The position numbers and the translations under genes were made by a program. Below are positions 52,437 to 62,144 of a DNA stretch of 64,000 nt, one piece after another. Position 1 is the stretch's first letter; every line of letters starts with the position of its first letter. Origin of the DNA: Colwellia sp. RSH04 (GTDB taxonomy: Bacteria; Pseudomonadota; Gammaproteobacteria; Enterobacterales; Alteromonadaceae). Location of the stretch: positions 124,001 to 188,000 of the forward strand of contig NZ_QXIO01000007.1 of the NCBI RefSeq assembly GCF_003545765.1, in the 5' to 3' direction. A model generated the notes under the pieces. The model ran no database searches. It saw only the letters and a program-made list of their open reading frames with translations, and had not been told where the DNA came from.

Positions 52437-53581
52437 AGAAATAATGCTAATAAATCATTTAAATAACGATGACCTAACGACGTGATTTGCCATCTTTGTT
52501 TGCTATGATCCATTAAGCCTTTTTGTTCAGCAAGCAATAGCTGAGGTAAAACCGTGTCATTGGCTAATCCCGTTCTTTGTTGATAGTCATTAAGAGAAAA
52601 TGATGAAAATAAACGTAATCGATTCATCATAAACTCAAAGGGTAACTCAGAAGCTTCAACAACATGGCAGTGATCTAAATGGCTTCTATCTAAATCTAAA
52701 TAACCTTTGGGATGTTTCACTTTAACGGTTCTAAATATCTTCTGATTCTTAGTATCTGTAATTTTTCCATGAGCACCACAGCCAATACCAAGGTAGTCAC
52801 CAAACTGCCAATAATTTAAATTGTGTTGGCATTGCTTGTTAGCTTGGCTAAATGCTGAAATTTCGTATTGAACATAACCTGCTTCAGCAAGTAGTTTAAA
52901 TCCTTGATCTTGAATTTCCCATAACACTTCATCTTGAGGTAGTTTAGGTGGCTTAGAGTGAAAAGCCGTATTAGGTTCAATGGTAAGTTGATACCAAGAT
53001 AAATGATCTGGTTTAAGCTCAATCGCGGTTTTTAAATCATCTAAAGCATTTTCGAGTGATTGATTAGGGAGGCCATGCATTAAGTCAAGATTAAAGCTAG
53101 TAATCCCAGCCTCTTTGGCATAGCTAGCAGCATTCAAGGCTTGTTGCGAATCATGTATTCGACCGAGTTTTATCAGTTTCTCTGATTCAAAAGATTGTAC
53201 GCCGATTGAAAGACGATTGACGCCTGCTTTTGCAAAGCCTGCGAATTTTTCACTTTCAACGGTACCAGGGTTTGCTTCTAGAGTAATTTCAATGTCTTTG
53301 GCATGAGTAAACCTAGCTAGTACTTGGCTTAATAGTGATGCTATTGCTTGCGGTGAAAATAAGCTTGGTGTGCCACCACCAATAAAAATAGAATGAAGAG
53401 CTCTATCGGCTAAGTCAAACTGCTTTATATCACTATCGAGATCTTTGATTAATTCCTTCACATAAGCAGCTTCATCGATGTCATGTTTGAGTGCGTGTGA
53501 ATTAAAATCACAATAGGGGCATTTTTGCACACACCAAGGAATGTGAATATATAGTGAAAGCTCTGGAGCAATTAAATTCAT
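52433..53581 (-). CDS. hemW: Heme chaperone HemW (radical SAM)
   Basis: Radical SAM protein, now regarded as a haem-binding chaperone rather than coproporphyrinogen oxidase. The 382 residues start with the iron-sulphur motif Cys17, Cys21, Cys24 in PWCVQKCPYCDFNSH, followed by SIFIGGGTPSLF, NRLSIGVQSF and the HemW-type segment GIGCGAHGKI near the C-terminal half. It lacks the HNxYW-type ligand of true HemN. Member of the rdgB-hemW-tadA transcription unit, 19 bases after rdgB. Confidence 0.94.
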   Translation of the reverse strand: MNLIAPELSLYIHIPWCVQKCPYCDFNSHALKHDIDEAAYVKELIKDLDSDIKQFDLADRALHSIFIGGGTPSLFSPQAIASLLSQVLARFTHAKDIEITLEANPGTVESEKFAGFAKAGVNRLSIGVQSFESEKLIKLGRIHDSQQALNAASYAKEAGITSFNLDLMHGLPNQSLENALDDLKTAIELKPDHLSWYQLTIEPNTAFHSKPPKLPQDEVLWEIQDQGFKLLAEAGYVQYEISAFSQANKQCQHNLNYWQFGDYLGIGCGAHGKITDTKNQKIFRTVKVKHPKGYLDLDRSHLDHCHVVEASELPFEFMMNRLRLFSSFSLNDYQQRTGLANDTVLPQLLLAEQKGLMDHSKQRWQITSLGHRYLNDLLALFL

Positions 53582-53600
53582 TATTTAGCTAAATACCTTA

Positions 53601-54218
53601 TTAAGCGTTAACTTTTGCCGCGCTAAGTTTTTCAACAAGCTGTGCAAGCGCTTGACCACGATGGCTTAGTTTGTTTTTAATGTCGCGCGGTAATTGTGCA
53701 GAAGTCATGTTTAATGATGCTTGCCAAAACACGGGATCGTAACCAAACCCTTGTTCACCATGCTTTTCGTTTGAGATTGAACCCTGCCAGACACCGTGGC
53801 AAATAATTGGTGTAGGATCATGCTCATGTTTCATGTAAACCAGCACACAATGAAAGCGAGCAGTGCGGTTGGGGTTGGCGACTTCAGATAATTCATCAAG
53901 TAATTTATTGGTATTATCATCATCTGTTACGTTTTCGCCAGAGATATCAATGGCATAGCGTGCTGAATAAACACCTGGTGCTCCGTTAAGTGCATCCACT
54001 TCTAAACCTGAATCATCAGCGATAGCTGGCAAGCCTGTTATTTTGGCTGCATGGCGAGCTTTGATGATGGCATTTTCTACAAAGGTAGTACCTGTTTCTG
54101 CCACATCAGAAACGTTAAATTCACTTTGTGGTACAACAGTAATATTATGATCAGATAATAAAGCAGCAAGTTCATTAACTTTACCTTGATTACCCGTGGC
54201 GAGAACAACTTTAGACAT
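53601..54218 (-). CDS. rdgB: XTP/dITP diphosphatase
   Basis: Removes non-canonical purine triphosphates. The 205-residue protein has [18 protein letters not shown] at the start, the motif [22 protein letters not shown], and C-terminal GFGYDPVFW and [11 protein letters not shown], all characteristic of HAM1/RdgB. First gene of rdgB-hemW-tadA. Confidence 0.96.
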   Translation of the reverse strand: MSKVVLATGNQGKVNELAALLSDHNITVVPQSEFNVSDVAETGTTFVENAIIKARHAAKITGLPAIADDSGLEVDALNGAPGVYSARYAIDISGENVTDDDNTNKLLDELSEVANPNRTARFHCVLVYMKHEHDPTPIICHGVWQGSISNEKHGEQGFGYDPVFWQASLNMTSAQLPRDIKNKLSHRGQALAQLVEKLSAAKVNA

Positions 54219-54291
54219 GACATTTTGCTTTGATAATAGGGTGAACTGAGTATTTTAACGCAATTTAAAGTGAGTTGGAAAACTTTGCCAA

Positions 54292-54317
54292 AAAAAAGAG
54301 CTATTTTTAGCTCTTTT
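54292..54317 (-). terminator. Terminator after the DUF4426 gene
   Basis: AAAAGAGCTA / TAGCTCTTTT stem with loop TTTT; on the minus strand a run of T follows. It closes the yggS-proC-yggT-DUF4426 unit before rdgB. Confidence 0.88.
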
Positions 54318-54369
54318 AATTATATTTATTCTGTCTTGGTTTTCAGCGAATTTTAGTTATCGCTAAAAA

Positions 54370-54804
54370 CTAGTCAGCGTAGAATTTTTGCGAGAACTTT
54401 AATCGTTGCTCTTCTTTACCATCAGTTATGGTTAAATCGAAATGAATAGTTTCTTCATTGTTATAACTAACCTGTGCTAAGTAATATATAGCGCTACCTT
54501 CTTTTACTTCTGTAAATTCAAGGGGCTTAAATTGACCTACGTTATTCTTTGCTTTACCTGAAATGCTTACTGACTTTGCCGGCGTTCCTTTTTGTGTATT
54601 ATCAAGCACAGAAATGTTAACTAAGCCATTGAATCGGCTACGGGTAATACCATAGGCTTTTGCAATTTCAGGCGTAAAAAACGTTGAGCCAATTGCCATA
54701 TAATGAACATTCATATTGCCAAGCTTCTTCATATTTTCAGCTTGAGCAGTCGGTGAGCTTAATGTTGAGATAATAAGTATTAATGCTGATATAAATATTT
54801 TCAT
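54370..54804 (-). CDS. DUF4426 exported protein
   Basis: Periplasmic protein of unknown function. The 144 residues begin with a signal peptide (1-22, ending TAQA), followed by a domain with NMNVHYMAIGSTFFTPEIAKAYGI and beta strands LVNISVLD, IYYLAQVSYNNEETIHFDL, in agreement with DUF4426. The gene is conserved between yggT and rdgB in many marine gammaproteobacteria. AGCACATC precedes the ATG; weak ribosome site. Confidence 0.85.
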   Translation of the reverse strand: MKIFISALILIISTLSSPTAQAENMKKLGNMNVHYMAIGSTFFTPEIAKAYGITRSRFNGLVNISVLDNTQKGTPAKSVSISGKAKNNVGQFKPLEFTEVKEGSAIYYLAQVSYNNEETIHFDLTITDGKEEQRLKFSQKFYAD

Positions 54805-54925
54805 GATGTGCTCCAGAAATAATGACTAACAGGCAGTTTTATACCTAGTGTTAAGTATAGAACTACCTGTTTAATTTAGTAAGAGGATGGGGGTTTTACT
54901 ATCATCCTAAGTTTCGCAAGCAGGA

Positions 54926-55471
54926 TTAAATTGAAGCCCAATAGGGAAGTGATCCAGCCAGTAAAATATTAATGACATTCATCGCTAAAAAAGCGGCTAA
55001 TAATGATAAATCTAAACCGCCGATATTAGGGATAATAGCGCGAATAGGTCTTAAAAAAGGTTCGGTTAATTGGTGCAATATCATTAACGTAGCATTATAT
55101 CCCTGAACAACCCAGCTCATTAGTGCCATAACAATCATAATAACAAAGAGCAAGAAGCCTGCTTGTTTAATGAGTACCAGTAAACCAATGTAAAAAGCGA
55201 GTACACCTAAACTTTCCCCAGCAAGAGCCGCTAGCGTTACAAACTTAAGTGTGGCGATAGCATAAGCAAGCAGTAATGTTGCTATGTCTAGGCCACCAAA
55301 GCCGGGGATAACACGGCGAAGTGGTACCACAAGCGGGTTACTCACTTTAACAATAAACTGACTCAAAGGATTGTAAAAATCAGCTTTTACCCATTGTAAC
55401 CATACGCGAATGATAAGAATCATTAATAAGGCGTCAAAAGCAAATCTAAGCAAATATATTATTGCTTCCAT
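54926..55471 (-). CDS. yggT: YggT family inner-membrane protein
   Basis: Membrane protein of unknown function with two YggT repeats. The 181 residues have a first half with RVWLQWVKADFYNPLSQFIV and PLRRVIPGFGGLDIATLL and a second half with MSWVVQGYNATLMILHQLTE and LRPIRAIIPNIGGLDLSLL, i.e. the same pattern twice, with four or five membrane helices. The ATG at 55471 is preferred to an upstream start at 55522 because GGAGAC lies upstream and the family N-terminus starts at the first helix. Part of the yggS-proC-yggT unit. Confidence 0.92.
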   Translation of the reverse strand: MEAIIYLLRFAFDALLMILIIRVWLQWVKADFYNPLSQFIVKVSNPLVVPLRRVIPGFGGLDIATLLLAYAIATLKFVTLAALAGESLGVLAFYIGLLVLIKQAGFLLFVIMIVMALMSWVVQGYNATLMILHQLTEPFLRPIRAIIPNIGGLDLSLLAAFLAMNVINILLAGSLPYWASI

Positions 55472-55569
55472 AGGAATAAAGTCTCCGAATAAAACATATT
55501 TTTCATTTGTCGCTGTAAGCATAAATAAAAAGCGTACAGATAACCATGGTTAACTTTGTAACAATTAGC

Positions 55570-56400
55570 TTAATTACTGCTTTTTGCCATTTCTTGTGCT
55601 CGAGTTAAGGCGGCTTGCATAGATTTAGCTACCATTTCTTCAATACCTTGCTTTCTAAATGTTTCTAAAGCAGCAAAAGTTGTCCCGCCTTTAGAGGTTA
55701 CATTTTCACGAAGCTGACTAATGGCTATTGGACTATGTTCTACCATTTGAGCAGCACCTAATGCGGTTTGCTGTACTAATAAGCGGCTTTCTTGCTCAGT
55801 AAAACCAAACTGTTGTGCTTGTTTTTGCATAGCTTCCATAAATAAGAAAAAATAGGCAGGGCCAGAGCCTGCAACCGCAGTAATTTCATTGATTTTATCC
55901 TCACTATCTACCCAGATAACTTCACCAACGGCCGACATAAGCTTATTGGCCGCTGCTTTTTCTGCTTCGTTGACTTCTATGGAGGCAAAAAGTCCGCTCA
56001 TGCCTAAGCCTAACTGTGAAGGTGTGTTAGGCATTGTTCTGACAACGCTAACTTTTGCGTTAAGCGCGGCTTGCATATTTTCAATAGTTGTACCTGCTGC
56101 AACAGATAAGAAAAGTTTATTACTAATGTTTACTTTTTTACTGATATCTTGACAAACTTGCTCAATAAAATGAGGCTTGACAGAGAGTACAATGATATCT
56201 GCAAACTCAACCGCATCAATGTTACTTGCTGTTTGATTAATACCAAACTCTTTTGCTAGGGCTAATCTTTTTTCTGGAGAAGGGTTTGCCACAATGATGT
56301 TTTTTGCTGGAACGCCTGAGTTGACTAACCCAATGATGATTGATTTGGCCATATTGCCAGCACCAATAAAGGCTATTTTATTTAACTTTTGCTTATCCAT
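55570..56400 (-). CDS. proC: Pyrroline-5-carboxylate reductase
   Basis: Last step of proline synthesis. The 276-residue protein has the NAD(P)H fold IAFIGAGNMAKSIIIGL, the segment VVRTMPNTPSQLGLGMSGLF, and AVAGSGPAYFFLFMEAM with the C-terminal ENVTSKGGTTFAALETF, all standard for ProC. 36 bases after yggS on the same strand. Confidence 0.96.
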   Translation of the reverse strand: MDKQKLNKIAFIGAGNMAKSIIIGLVNSGVPAKNIIVANPSPEKRLALAKEFGINQTASNIDAVEFADIIVLSVKPHFIEQVCQDISKKVNISNKLFLSVAAGTTIENMQAALNAKVSVVRTMPNTPSQLGLGMSGLFASIEVNEAEKAAANKLMSAVGEVIWVDSEDKINEITAVAGSGPAYFFLFMEAMQKQAQQFGFTEQESRLLVQQTALGAAQMVEHSPIAISQLRENVTSKGGTTFAALETFRKQGIEEMVAKSMQAALTRAQEMAKSSN

Positions 56401-56436
56401 AAATTTACTACCTGTTTTGCGTATGATGTTTTAGAG

Positions 56437-57138
56437 TTATTTGTTATTGCGTTGACCAAATATCGCGGTACCAATTCGTACCATAGTGGAATCATGCTCT
56501 ATCGCTATGGCAAGATCATTAGACATACCTAATGATAAAGTATCAACACTGACATAACGAGATTTTAATTCACTGAAAAGTTGTGACATTTCCTGATATA
56601 TCGCTTTGTTAGCATTTTTTTCAGGAATTGCCATCAGGCCACGCAAGGTTAAATTATCACACTGATTTACGACCTCTGCTAAAGCAAATATTTGCTCGGG
56701 TGATATGCCTGATTTAGTTTTTTCTTCGCTAATATTCACTTGTAAACAAACGTTTAGCGGGGTAAGGTGACTTTCATTTTCATTGATAGCATCTTTGCGA
56801 TGATCATTGAGACGTAAAGCAATTTTTTCTCTGTCTACACTATGTACCCATGAGAAATGGCTAGCAATTTGTTTTGTCTTATTAGATTGAATAGGGCCAA
56901 TATAATGCCAGCATATTTCTTCTAGGTGAGAAAGATGTTCTACTTTTTCTAGAGCTTCTTGTAAATAGTTCTCACCAAAATGATGTTGGCCAGCTTGGTA
57001 TGCTTGTTCGATATCTTCAATGGGCTTAGTTTTACTAACAGCTAATAGCTGTACTGAATTAACTAATCGGTTATTTAGTTGGCAAGCTTGGGTAATTTGC
57101 GCTTTAATTTTATCAAGATTATCTTTAATGTTTATCAT
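56437..57138 (-). CDS. yggS: Pyridoxal phosphate homeostasis protein YggS
   Basis: PLP-binding protein that controls free PLP and affects amino-acid pools. The 233 residues carry the PLP lysine Lys36 in LLAVSKTKP, then FGENYLQEAL, WHYIGPIQSNKTK, GLMAIPE and LSLGMSNDLAIAIEHDSTMVRIGTAIFG (given as two motifs: LSLGMSNDLAIAIE, RIGTAIFG). Start of the yggS-proC-yggT-DUF4426 unit, divergent from pilT. Confidence 0.95.
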   Translation of the reverse strand: MINIKDNLDKIKAQITQACQLNNRLVNSVQLLAVSKTKPIEDIEQAYQAGQHHFGENYLQEALEKVEHLSHLEEICWHYIGPIQSNKTKQIASHFSWVHSVDREKIALRLNDHRKDAINENESHLTPLNVCLQVNISEEKTKSGISPEQIFALAEVVNQCDNLTLRGLMAIPEKNANKAIYQEMSQLFSELKSRYVSVDTLSLGMSNDLAIAIEHDSTMVRIGTAIFGQRNNK

Positions 57139-57181
57139 GTTTAGTTGTTAACCTTTCCACTTAAAAAATACTGAGGTTTTT

Positions 57182-58225
57182 ATGGATATTACCGAATTAC
57201 TTGCATTTAGTGTGCAGCATGACGCTTCTGATTTACATCTATCAACAGGCACCCCACCTTCTATTCGCGTAGATGGTGATGTACGTAAGCTCAATATCCC
57301 CGCTTTTGATGCAAAAGATGTTAATGCGTTGGTCTATGATATTATGAATGACAGGCAACGCAAAGAGTATGAAGAAAATTTAGAGGTCGATTTCTCGTTT
57401 GAAGTGCCAAACCTTGCTCGATTCAGGGTAAATGCCTTTAATCAAAATAGGGGGCCTGCGGCAGTATTTCGTACTATCCCAAGTAAAATATTAACGCTTG
57501 AAGATTTAGGCTGTCCTGATATTTTTAGAGATATTTCTGATACCCCGCGCGGATTAGTGCTAGTAACAGGGCCAACAGGCTCTGGTAAATCGACCACCTT
57601 AGCGGCAATGGTCGATTATATTAATGATCAAAAGCATGATCACATCCTGACGATTGAGGATCCTATCGAATTTGTTCATGAAAATAAAAAATGCTTAATT
57701 AACCAGCGTGAAGTTCACCGTGATACCTTAAGCTTTGAAGCCGCGTTACGCTCAGCACTTCGTGAAGATCCAGATGTTATTCTTGTTGGTGAAATGCGTG
57801 ATTTAGAAACCATTCGATTAGCCATGACCGCTGCCGAAACGGGTCATTTGGTGTTTGGTACCCTGCATACGACCTCAGCACCTAAAACGATTGACCGTAT
57901 TATTGATGTATTCCCCGGTGAAGAGAAATCGATGGTACGTTCAATGTTATCAGAGTCACTCCGTGCAGTAATTTCTCAAACATTAATCAAAAAAGTAGGC
58001 GGTGGTCGGGTTGCTGCTCATGAAATTATGATTGGTGTTCCAGCGATTCGAAACTTAATTCGTGAAGATAAAATCGCCCAAATGTACTCTGCAATTCAAA
58101 CGGGTATGTCTCATGGTATGCAAACCATGGATCAATGCCTACAAAATTTGGTTAATAGAGGCATGATTACCCGTCAAGATGCGATGGAAAAAGCCGTTGA
58201 TAAAAACCAGTTCTCTGGATATTAA
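57182..58225 (+). CDS. pilT: Type IV pilus retraction ATPase PilT
   Basis: Hexameric motor for pilus retraction and twitching motility. The 347-residue protein has an N-terminal PAS-like domain (MDITELLAFSVQHDASDLHL), Walker A GPTGSGKST (about 131-139), the Asp box IEDPIEFVHENK, Walker B ALREDPDVILVGEMRD and the His box HTTSA. Length and sequence match PilT of Vibrio and Pseudomonas. The pilU gene follows after 117 bases; divergent from yggS, as in Vibrio. Confidence 0.97.
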   Translation: MDITELLAFSVQHDASDLHLSTGTPPSIRVDGDVRKLNIPAFDAKDVNALVYDIMNDRQRKEYEENLEVDFSFEVPNLARFRVNAFNQNRGPAAVFRTIPSKILTLEDLGCPDIFRDISDTPRGLVLVTGPTGSGKSTTLAAMVDYINDQKHDHILTIEDPIEFVHENKKCLINQREVHRDTLSFEAALRSALREDPDVILVGEMRDLETIRLAMTAAETGHLVFGTLHTTSAPKTIDRIIDVFPGEEKSMVRSMLSESLRAVISQTLIKKVGGGRVAAHEIMIGVPAIRNLIREDKIAQMYSAIQTGMSHGMQTMDQCLQNLVNRGMITRQDAMEKAVDKNQFSGY

Positions 58226-58342
58226 ATATAGAGTAGTGCGATATGGGCAAACTCTAATGTGTTTTGTTATAAACGTGGTGTTGGTTTGAACGCTCAATTA
58301 TTGGTGTTCAAACTCACTGCAACATGAAAAAAAGGTAATGGA

Positions 58343-59470
58343 ATGAAGTTTCATCAATTATTAATGAAAATGGTGCAAGAAGATGCATCTGATATGTTTG
58401 TAACCGCTAAATTACAAGTAAGCGCTAAAATAAATGGTGAGTTACAACCTATTGATGATGAGCCATTAACAGCTGAAGAGTCTTTATCATTAGTTCATGA
58501 TGCAATGAATGAAAAGCAAAAGCAGCAGTTTGATCAAGAGAAAGAATGTAATTTTGCTATTGAAATTGAAGGTATTGGTCGTTTTCGTGTTTCTGCTTTT
58601 TGGCAGCGCGATATGGCAGGTATGGTCATTCGTCGTATTGTAACTGATATTCCTGATGTTGATGATTTAGGTTTACCGTCTGTTCTTAAAGATGTGGTGA
58701 TGACAAAGCGTGGTTTGGTACTTTTTGTAGGTGGTACTGGTACCGGTAAGTCGACTTCTATGGCCGCATTGATTGGTTATCGTAACCGTAATTCTCGAGG
58801 GCATATTCTTACCATTGAAGACCCTGTGGAATTTGTGCATGAGCATGGTAAAAGTATGATAACGCAACGTGAAGTTGGATTAGATACTGAATCATTTGAT
58901 GCAGCTCTGCAAAGTTCATTGCGCCAAGCGCCTGATGTTATTTTAATTGGTGAGATCCGTAGTAAAGAAATTATGGAGCATGCGTTAAGTTTTGCCGAAA
59001 CAGGGCATTTATGTATTGCTACGCTGCATGCTAATAATGCTAACCAAGCAATAGATCGTATTATGCATTTAGTCCCAGCAGATCAACATGGAAAGCTACT
59101 TTTCGATTTAGCGTTAAACCTTAGAGGGGTTGTAGCACAGCAACTTGTACCAACAAAAGATGGAAATAGCCGTGTTGCTGCGATTGAAATATTATTAAAC
59201 TCACCATACGTCAGTGAGTTAATTAAAAAAGGTGAAATTGGTGGTATTAAAGAGGTCATGGAGAAATCTAATGAACTTGGTATGCAAACCTTTGATCAGG
59301 CTTTATTTAATCACTACCAACAAGGTTTAATTACATATGCTGATGCTCTTCACCATGCTGATTCACCGAATGACTTGCGATTAATGATAAAATTACGTAG
59401 TAATGAACAAGGTGGTACTGGCGGTTTATCTGGTGTGACTTTAGATGGGTTTGAAAATGATGATGTTTGA
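58343..59470 (+). CDS. pilU: PilT-like accessory retraction ATPase PilU
   Basis: Second retraction motor, acts with PilT. The 375 residues have Walker A GGTGTGKSTS (about 128-137), IEDPVEFVHEHGKSM, DVILIGEIRSKEIMEHAL and the PilU-type C-terminus that ends in a Gly-rich acidic tail (GGTGGLSGVTLDGFENDDV). AAAAGGTAATGG precedes the ATG. The terminator that follows overlaps the stop codon of the convergent CBS-domain gene. Confidence 0.95.
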   Translation: MKFHQLLMKMVQEDASDMFVTAKLQVSAKINGELQPIDDEPLTAEESLSLVHDAMNEKQKQQFDQEKECNFAIEIEGIGRFRVSAFWQRDMAGMVIRRIVTDIPDVDDLGLPSVLKDVVMTKRGLVLFVGGTGTGKSTSMAALIGYRNRNSRGHILTIEDPVEFVHEHGKSMITQREVGLDTESFDAALQSSLRQAPDVILIGEIRSKEIMEHALSFAETGHLCIATLHANNANQAIDRIMHLVPADQHGKLLFDLALNLRGVVAQQLVPTKDGNSRVAAIEILLNSPYVSELIKKGEIGGIKEVMEKSNELGMQTFDQALFNHYQQGLITYADALHHADSPNDLRLMIKLRSNEQGGTGGLSGVTLDGFENDDV

Positions 59471-59510
59471 TATCAACCCGAATAATAAAGAACTTTCTTA
59501 GGAAGCATGT

Positions 59511-59536
59511 AAAGGCTAATTTATTAGCCTTTTTTG
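59511..59536 (+). terminator. Terminator of pilTU
   Basis: AAAGGCTAA / TTAGCCTTT stem with loop TTTA and a T-run. The right arm contains the complement of the stop codon (59524-59526) of the minus-strand CBS-domain gene. Confidence 0.9.
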
Positions 59537-59967
59537 ATCTTATTACTTAACTTTTTGCGATACTGCAAGGCTATGACTTTTAAAATATCTCGCCAGGTTA
59601 TTATACCAATCGCTTTGTCTTTCTCATTGGTAATGGGTAAACAAGAAATATGGTTATCATGAAAGAGCAAAACCGCTTCATTTATTGATTGATCTTTTTT
59701 AGCGCTAATTAAATCTCTAGACATAATTTGATGAACTTTTTGTTGAGCAAAAGTAATGTCTCTTGGTGTTTCTTTGCTAGTGCCTATTGTAGGGCTAAGT
59801 TGTTTAAACAAATCCCTATCAGTAATCACACCTGCTAATATACCGTCATCATCATTTATAAGAATATGGTGGATATTATGGGTTGCAAAGATATCTTTTG
59901 CTTTATTTAAGTCGTCATCTAATTGTAATGATATAACAGACTTTGTCATCAACGTTTCAATTTTCAT
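59524..59967 (-). CDS. CBS-domain pair protein
   Basis: 147-residue protein made of two CBS domains (about 3-60 and 78-135): METLMTKSV-type start MKIETLMTKSVISLQ, GVITDRDLFKQLSP, then KVHQIMSRDLISAKK and IGIITWRDILKVIA. Such pairs usually bind adenine nucleotides and regulate a partner, which cannot be named here. The ATG at 59967 is preferred to a TTG eight codons earlier because it matches the usual first strand of the CBS domain. Convergent with pilU. Confidence 0.88.
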   Translation of the reverse strand: MKIETLMTKSVISLQLDDDLNKAKDIFATHNIHHILINDDDGILAGVITDRDLFKQLSPTIGTSKETPRDITFAQQKVHQIMSRDLISAKKDQSINEAVLLFHDNHISCLPITNEKDKAIGIITWRDILKVIALQYRKKLSNKIKKG

Positions 59968-60154
59968 TGTAGTAATTTCTCTACTTTTCAAACGATTAAA
60001 AGTTAAGTTAACTGTTTTTTAAGTATAGTGCCAAAAAACTTCGCAACAAGAAAGACTAATTACCATTATACCTCATCGGATCAGATGATTTAGCTTTCAC
60101 ATAATGCTATCTTGATGTCATATCTTAGATAAGTCATTGCTGATGAGGAGTAAC

Positions 60155-61609
60155 ATGGCAGAGAATAGCTATACGCAAGCTGATGAAACTAAAGAAATAT
60201 CGAATATTAATCATATTTTTTCTGATCAACAAGCAGCATTCAAAGGGCAACGTTATTTATCATTGTCAGAAAGAGTTAATGACCTTCAACAGCTTAAATT
60301 AGCAATAAAGTCATTTAAAGATCCTTTAATAGAAGCGTTATCTCAAGATTTTTCTGGTAGAAGTGCAGGTGACAGTAAGATGGCGGATATCATGCCAACT
60401 ATCATGGGCATAGATTATACCATCAAACATTTAAAGAAATGGATGAAGCCTGCTAAGCGCCATGTCGGCGCATTATTTCAGCCAGCTAAAGCATTTGTTG
60501 TATATCAACCGTTGGGGGTTGTAGGAATTATCACCCCATGGAATTACCCTGTCTTTCTATCTATAGGGCCACTAACAACAGCATTAGCGGCGGGTAATCG
60601 CGCTATGGTTAAAATGTCAGAGTTTACACCTGCTACTAATGAGGTTATTCGTTCAATGCTAGCGAGTGTTTTTCCTCAAGAAAAAGTGGCAGTGATCACT
60701 GGGGGCATTGAAAGTGCCAGTCATTTTTCAGAGCAAGCATTTGATCACTTACTTTTTACTGGCTCAACACAAGTCGGTAAAAAAGTGATGGCCAGTGCCG
60801 CGAAAAACTTAACTCCTGTCACCTTAGAGCTTGGTGGAAAGTCTCCAGCAATTATTGATACTGAGATTGATATCAGCGTTGCCGTTTCACGTTTGTTATT
60901 AGGCAAAACTCTTAATGCAGGGCAAACCTGTGTTGCTCCTGACTACGTATTGTGCCCCGACGAAAAAGTTGAAGAGCTAATTCATGAACTGAAAGTGCAG
61001 TTTAATAGCATGTACCCAAATTTTGCTGATAATGAAGACTTTACCTCTATTATTAATCAAGCTCAATTTGACCGTTTAGAGCGAAGTTTAGCCGATGCTG
61101 TCGATAAAGGTGCGATAATCACCTCTTTGGCCAATTATTCTCAACGTAATGGTAAAGCCATAGAAAATAATCGAAAAATGCCATTGCGTGTCGTAACGAA
61201 TGTCACTGATGAAATGCAATTAATGCAAGAAGAGATCTTTGGCCCAATCTTACCTATTGTAAGTTTTAAAACCTTTGAGCAAGCATTAAGCTATGTGAAT
61301 GATAGACCAAGACCTTTAGCAATATATTTATGTAGTTTTGATGAAAATAGAAAGCAACAGGTTCTTCAAGAAACTCATGCAGGCGGTGTTTGTATCAATG
61401 ATGCAGCAGTGCATGTTGCACAAGATGATTTACCTTTTGGTGGTATTGGCCCTTCAGGAATGGGGCAATATCACGGGCATGAAGGCTTTTTAACTTTCTC
61501 AAAAGCAAAGCCTGTGTTTGAAAAGGGTAAGTTTAACAGCGCTAAAATGGCATATCCTCCTTATGGAAAATGGATTCACAGATTGATGGATAAACTATTT
61601 TTGTCATAA
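60155..61609 (+). CDS. Aldehyde dehydrogenase, coniferyl aldehyde dehydrogenase-like
   Basis: NAD(P)-dependent oxidation of an aldehyde to an acid. The 484-residue protein has the Rossmann region FTGSTQVGKKVM, the glutamate motif VTLELGGKSPAII and the catalytic Cys in GKTLNAGQTCVAPDYVLC, and ends in a hydrophobic/basic tail (WIHRLMDKLFLS) like CalB-type and class 3 membrane-associated family members. Substrate not certain. ATG at 60155 follows GAGGAG. Single gene; copy 3 of the 264-bp element starts 28 bases after its stop. Confidence 0.9.
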   Translation: MAENSYTQADETKEISNINHIFSDQQAAFKGQRYLSLSERVNDLQQLKLAIKSFKDPLIEALSQDFSGRSAGDSKMADIMPTIMGIDYTIKHLKKWMKPAKRHVGALFQPAKAFVVYQPLGVVGIITPWNYPVFLSIGPLTTALAAGNRAMVKMSEFTPATNEVIRSMLASVFPQEKVAVITGGIESASHFSEQAFDHLLFTGSTQVGKKVMASAAKNLTPVTLELGGKSPAIIDTEIDISVAVSRLLLGKTLNAGQTCVAPDYVLCPDEKVEELIHELKVQFNSMYPNFADNEDFTSIINQAQFDRLERSLADAVDKGAIITSLANYSQRNGKAIENNRKMPLRVVTNVTDEMQLMQEEIFGPILPIVSFKTFEQALSYVNDRPRPLAIYLCSFDENRKQQVLQETHAGGVCINDAAVHVAQDDLPFGGIGPSGMGQYHGHEGFLTFSKAKPVFEKGKFNSAKMAYPPYGKWIHRLMDKLFLS

Positions 61610-61637
61610 AAGCTTCATTTTATTGTGTTACTTATAA

Positions 61638-61901
61638 GGGGCTGTTGATCTTTCGCGATTAAATTTTGTTCGAGCTAAAAGCGTTTTATTCGCGGCGAGT
61701 AGTGTGTAGCTTAGTCATTCTAAGCAAATACTACTCAACAAAGCATAAAATGCTTTTAGCCGAATCCTTCGGACAGCGTTTGTTGGTCATTTTTACGGCG
61801 TTATCGCCTTTTTATGTGGAATAACCACATGACAAAGGCTCTGCCTTGTACAAATACCCAACAAAAAGCTGCAAAAATAACCCCGAAAGATCAACAGCCC
61901 C
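61638..61901 (+). mobile_element. 264-bp MITE-like element, copy 3
   Basis: Same length and layout as copies 1 and 2, with near-perfect terminal repeats GGGGCTGTTGATCTTTCG and the complement at the right end (one mismatch in the 18 bases: CGAAAGATCAACAGCCCC is exact). The right flank is TA; the left flank is AA, so the putative TA duplication is altered at this copy. Five or six internal hairpins intact, including AAAGCAT/ATGCTTT. 28 bases after the aldehyde dehydrogenase stop. Confidence 0.8.
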
Positions 61902-62076
61902 TAAATAATCGATTATTAAGAAGGATGATATTGATAGTTTGAATTATGATATTTAATTTTATTTGTCTAATTGTCTGTCATCATTAAACTGCAGCCCTTT
62001 AAATATAAAGTGTTATAGGGTTGATAGCTGCCACTAAAATTAATTGTTTTTTAAGTATTTTAGTCAGTCTTTGGGT

Positions 62077-62110
62077 GTGTCACAAAAGTGTCATATTACT
62101 GTCTTATAAT
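62077..62110 (+). promoter_or_regulatory. Pho box and -10 element of pstC
   Basis: GTGTCACAAAAGTGTCAT (62077-62094) matches the Pho box at 15 of 18 positions. TATAAT at 62105-62110 starts eleven bases after it, the spacing of PhoB-activated promoters. The GTG start of pstC is 35 bases further. The interval 61902-62076 shows nothing else. Confidence 0.82.
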
Positions 62111-62144
62111 TGCCTCGTTATTTAAAATTAACGAGGTTGGCTCA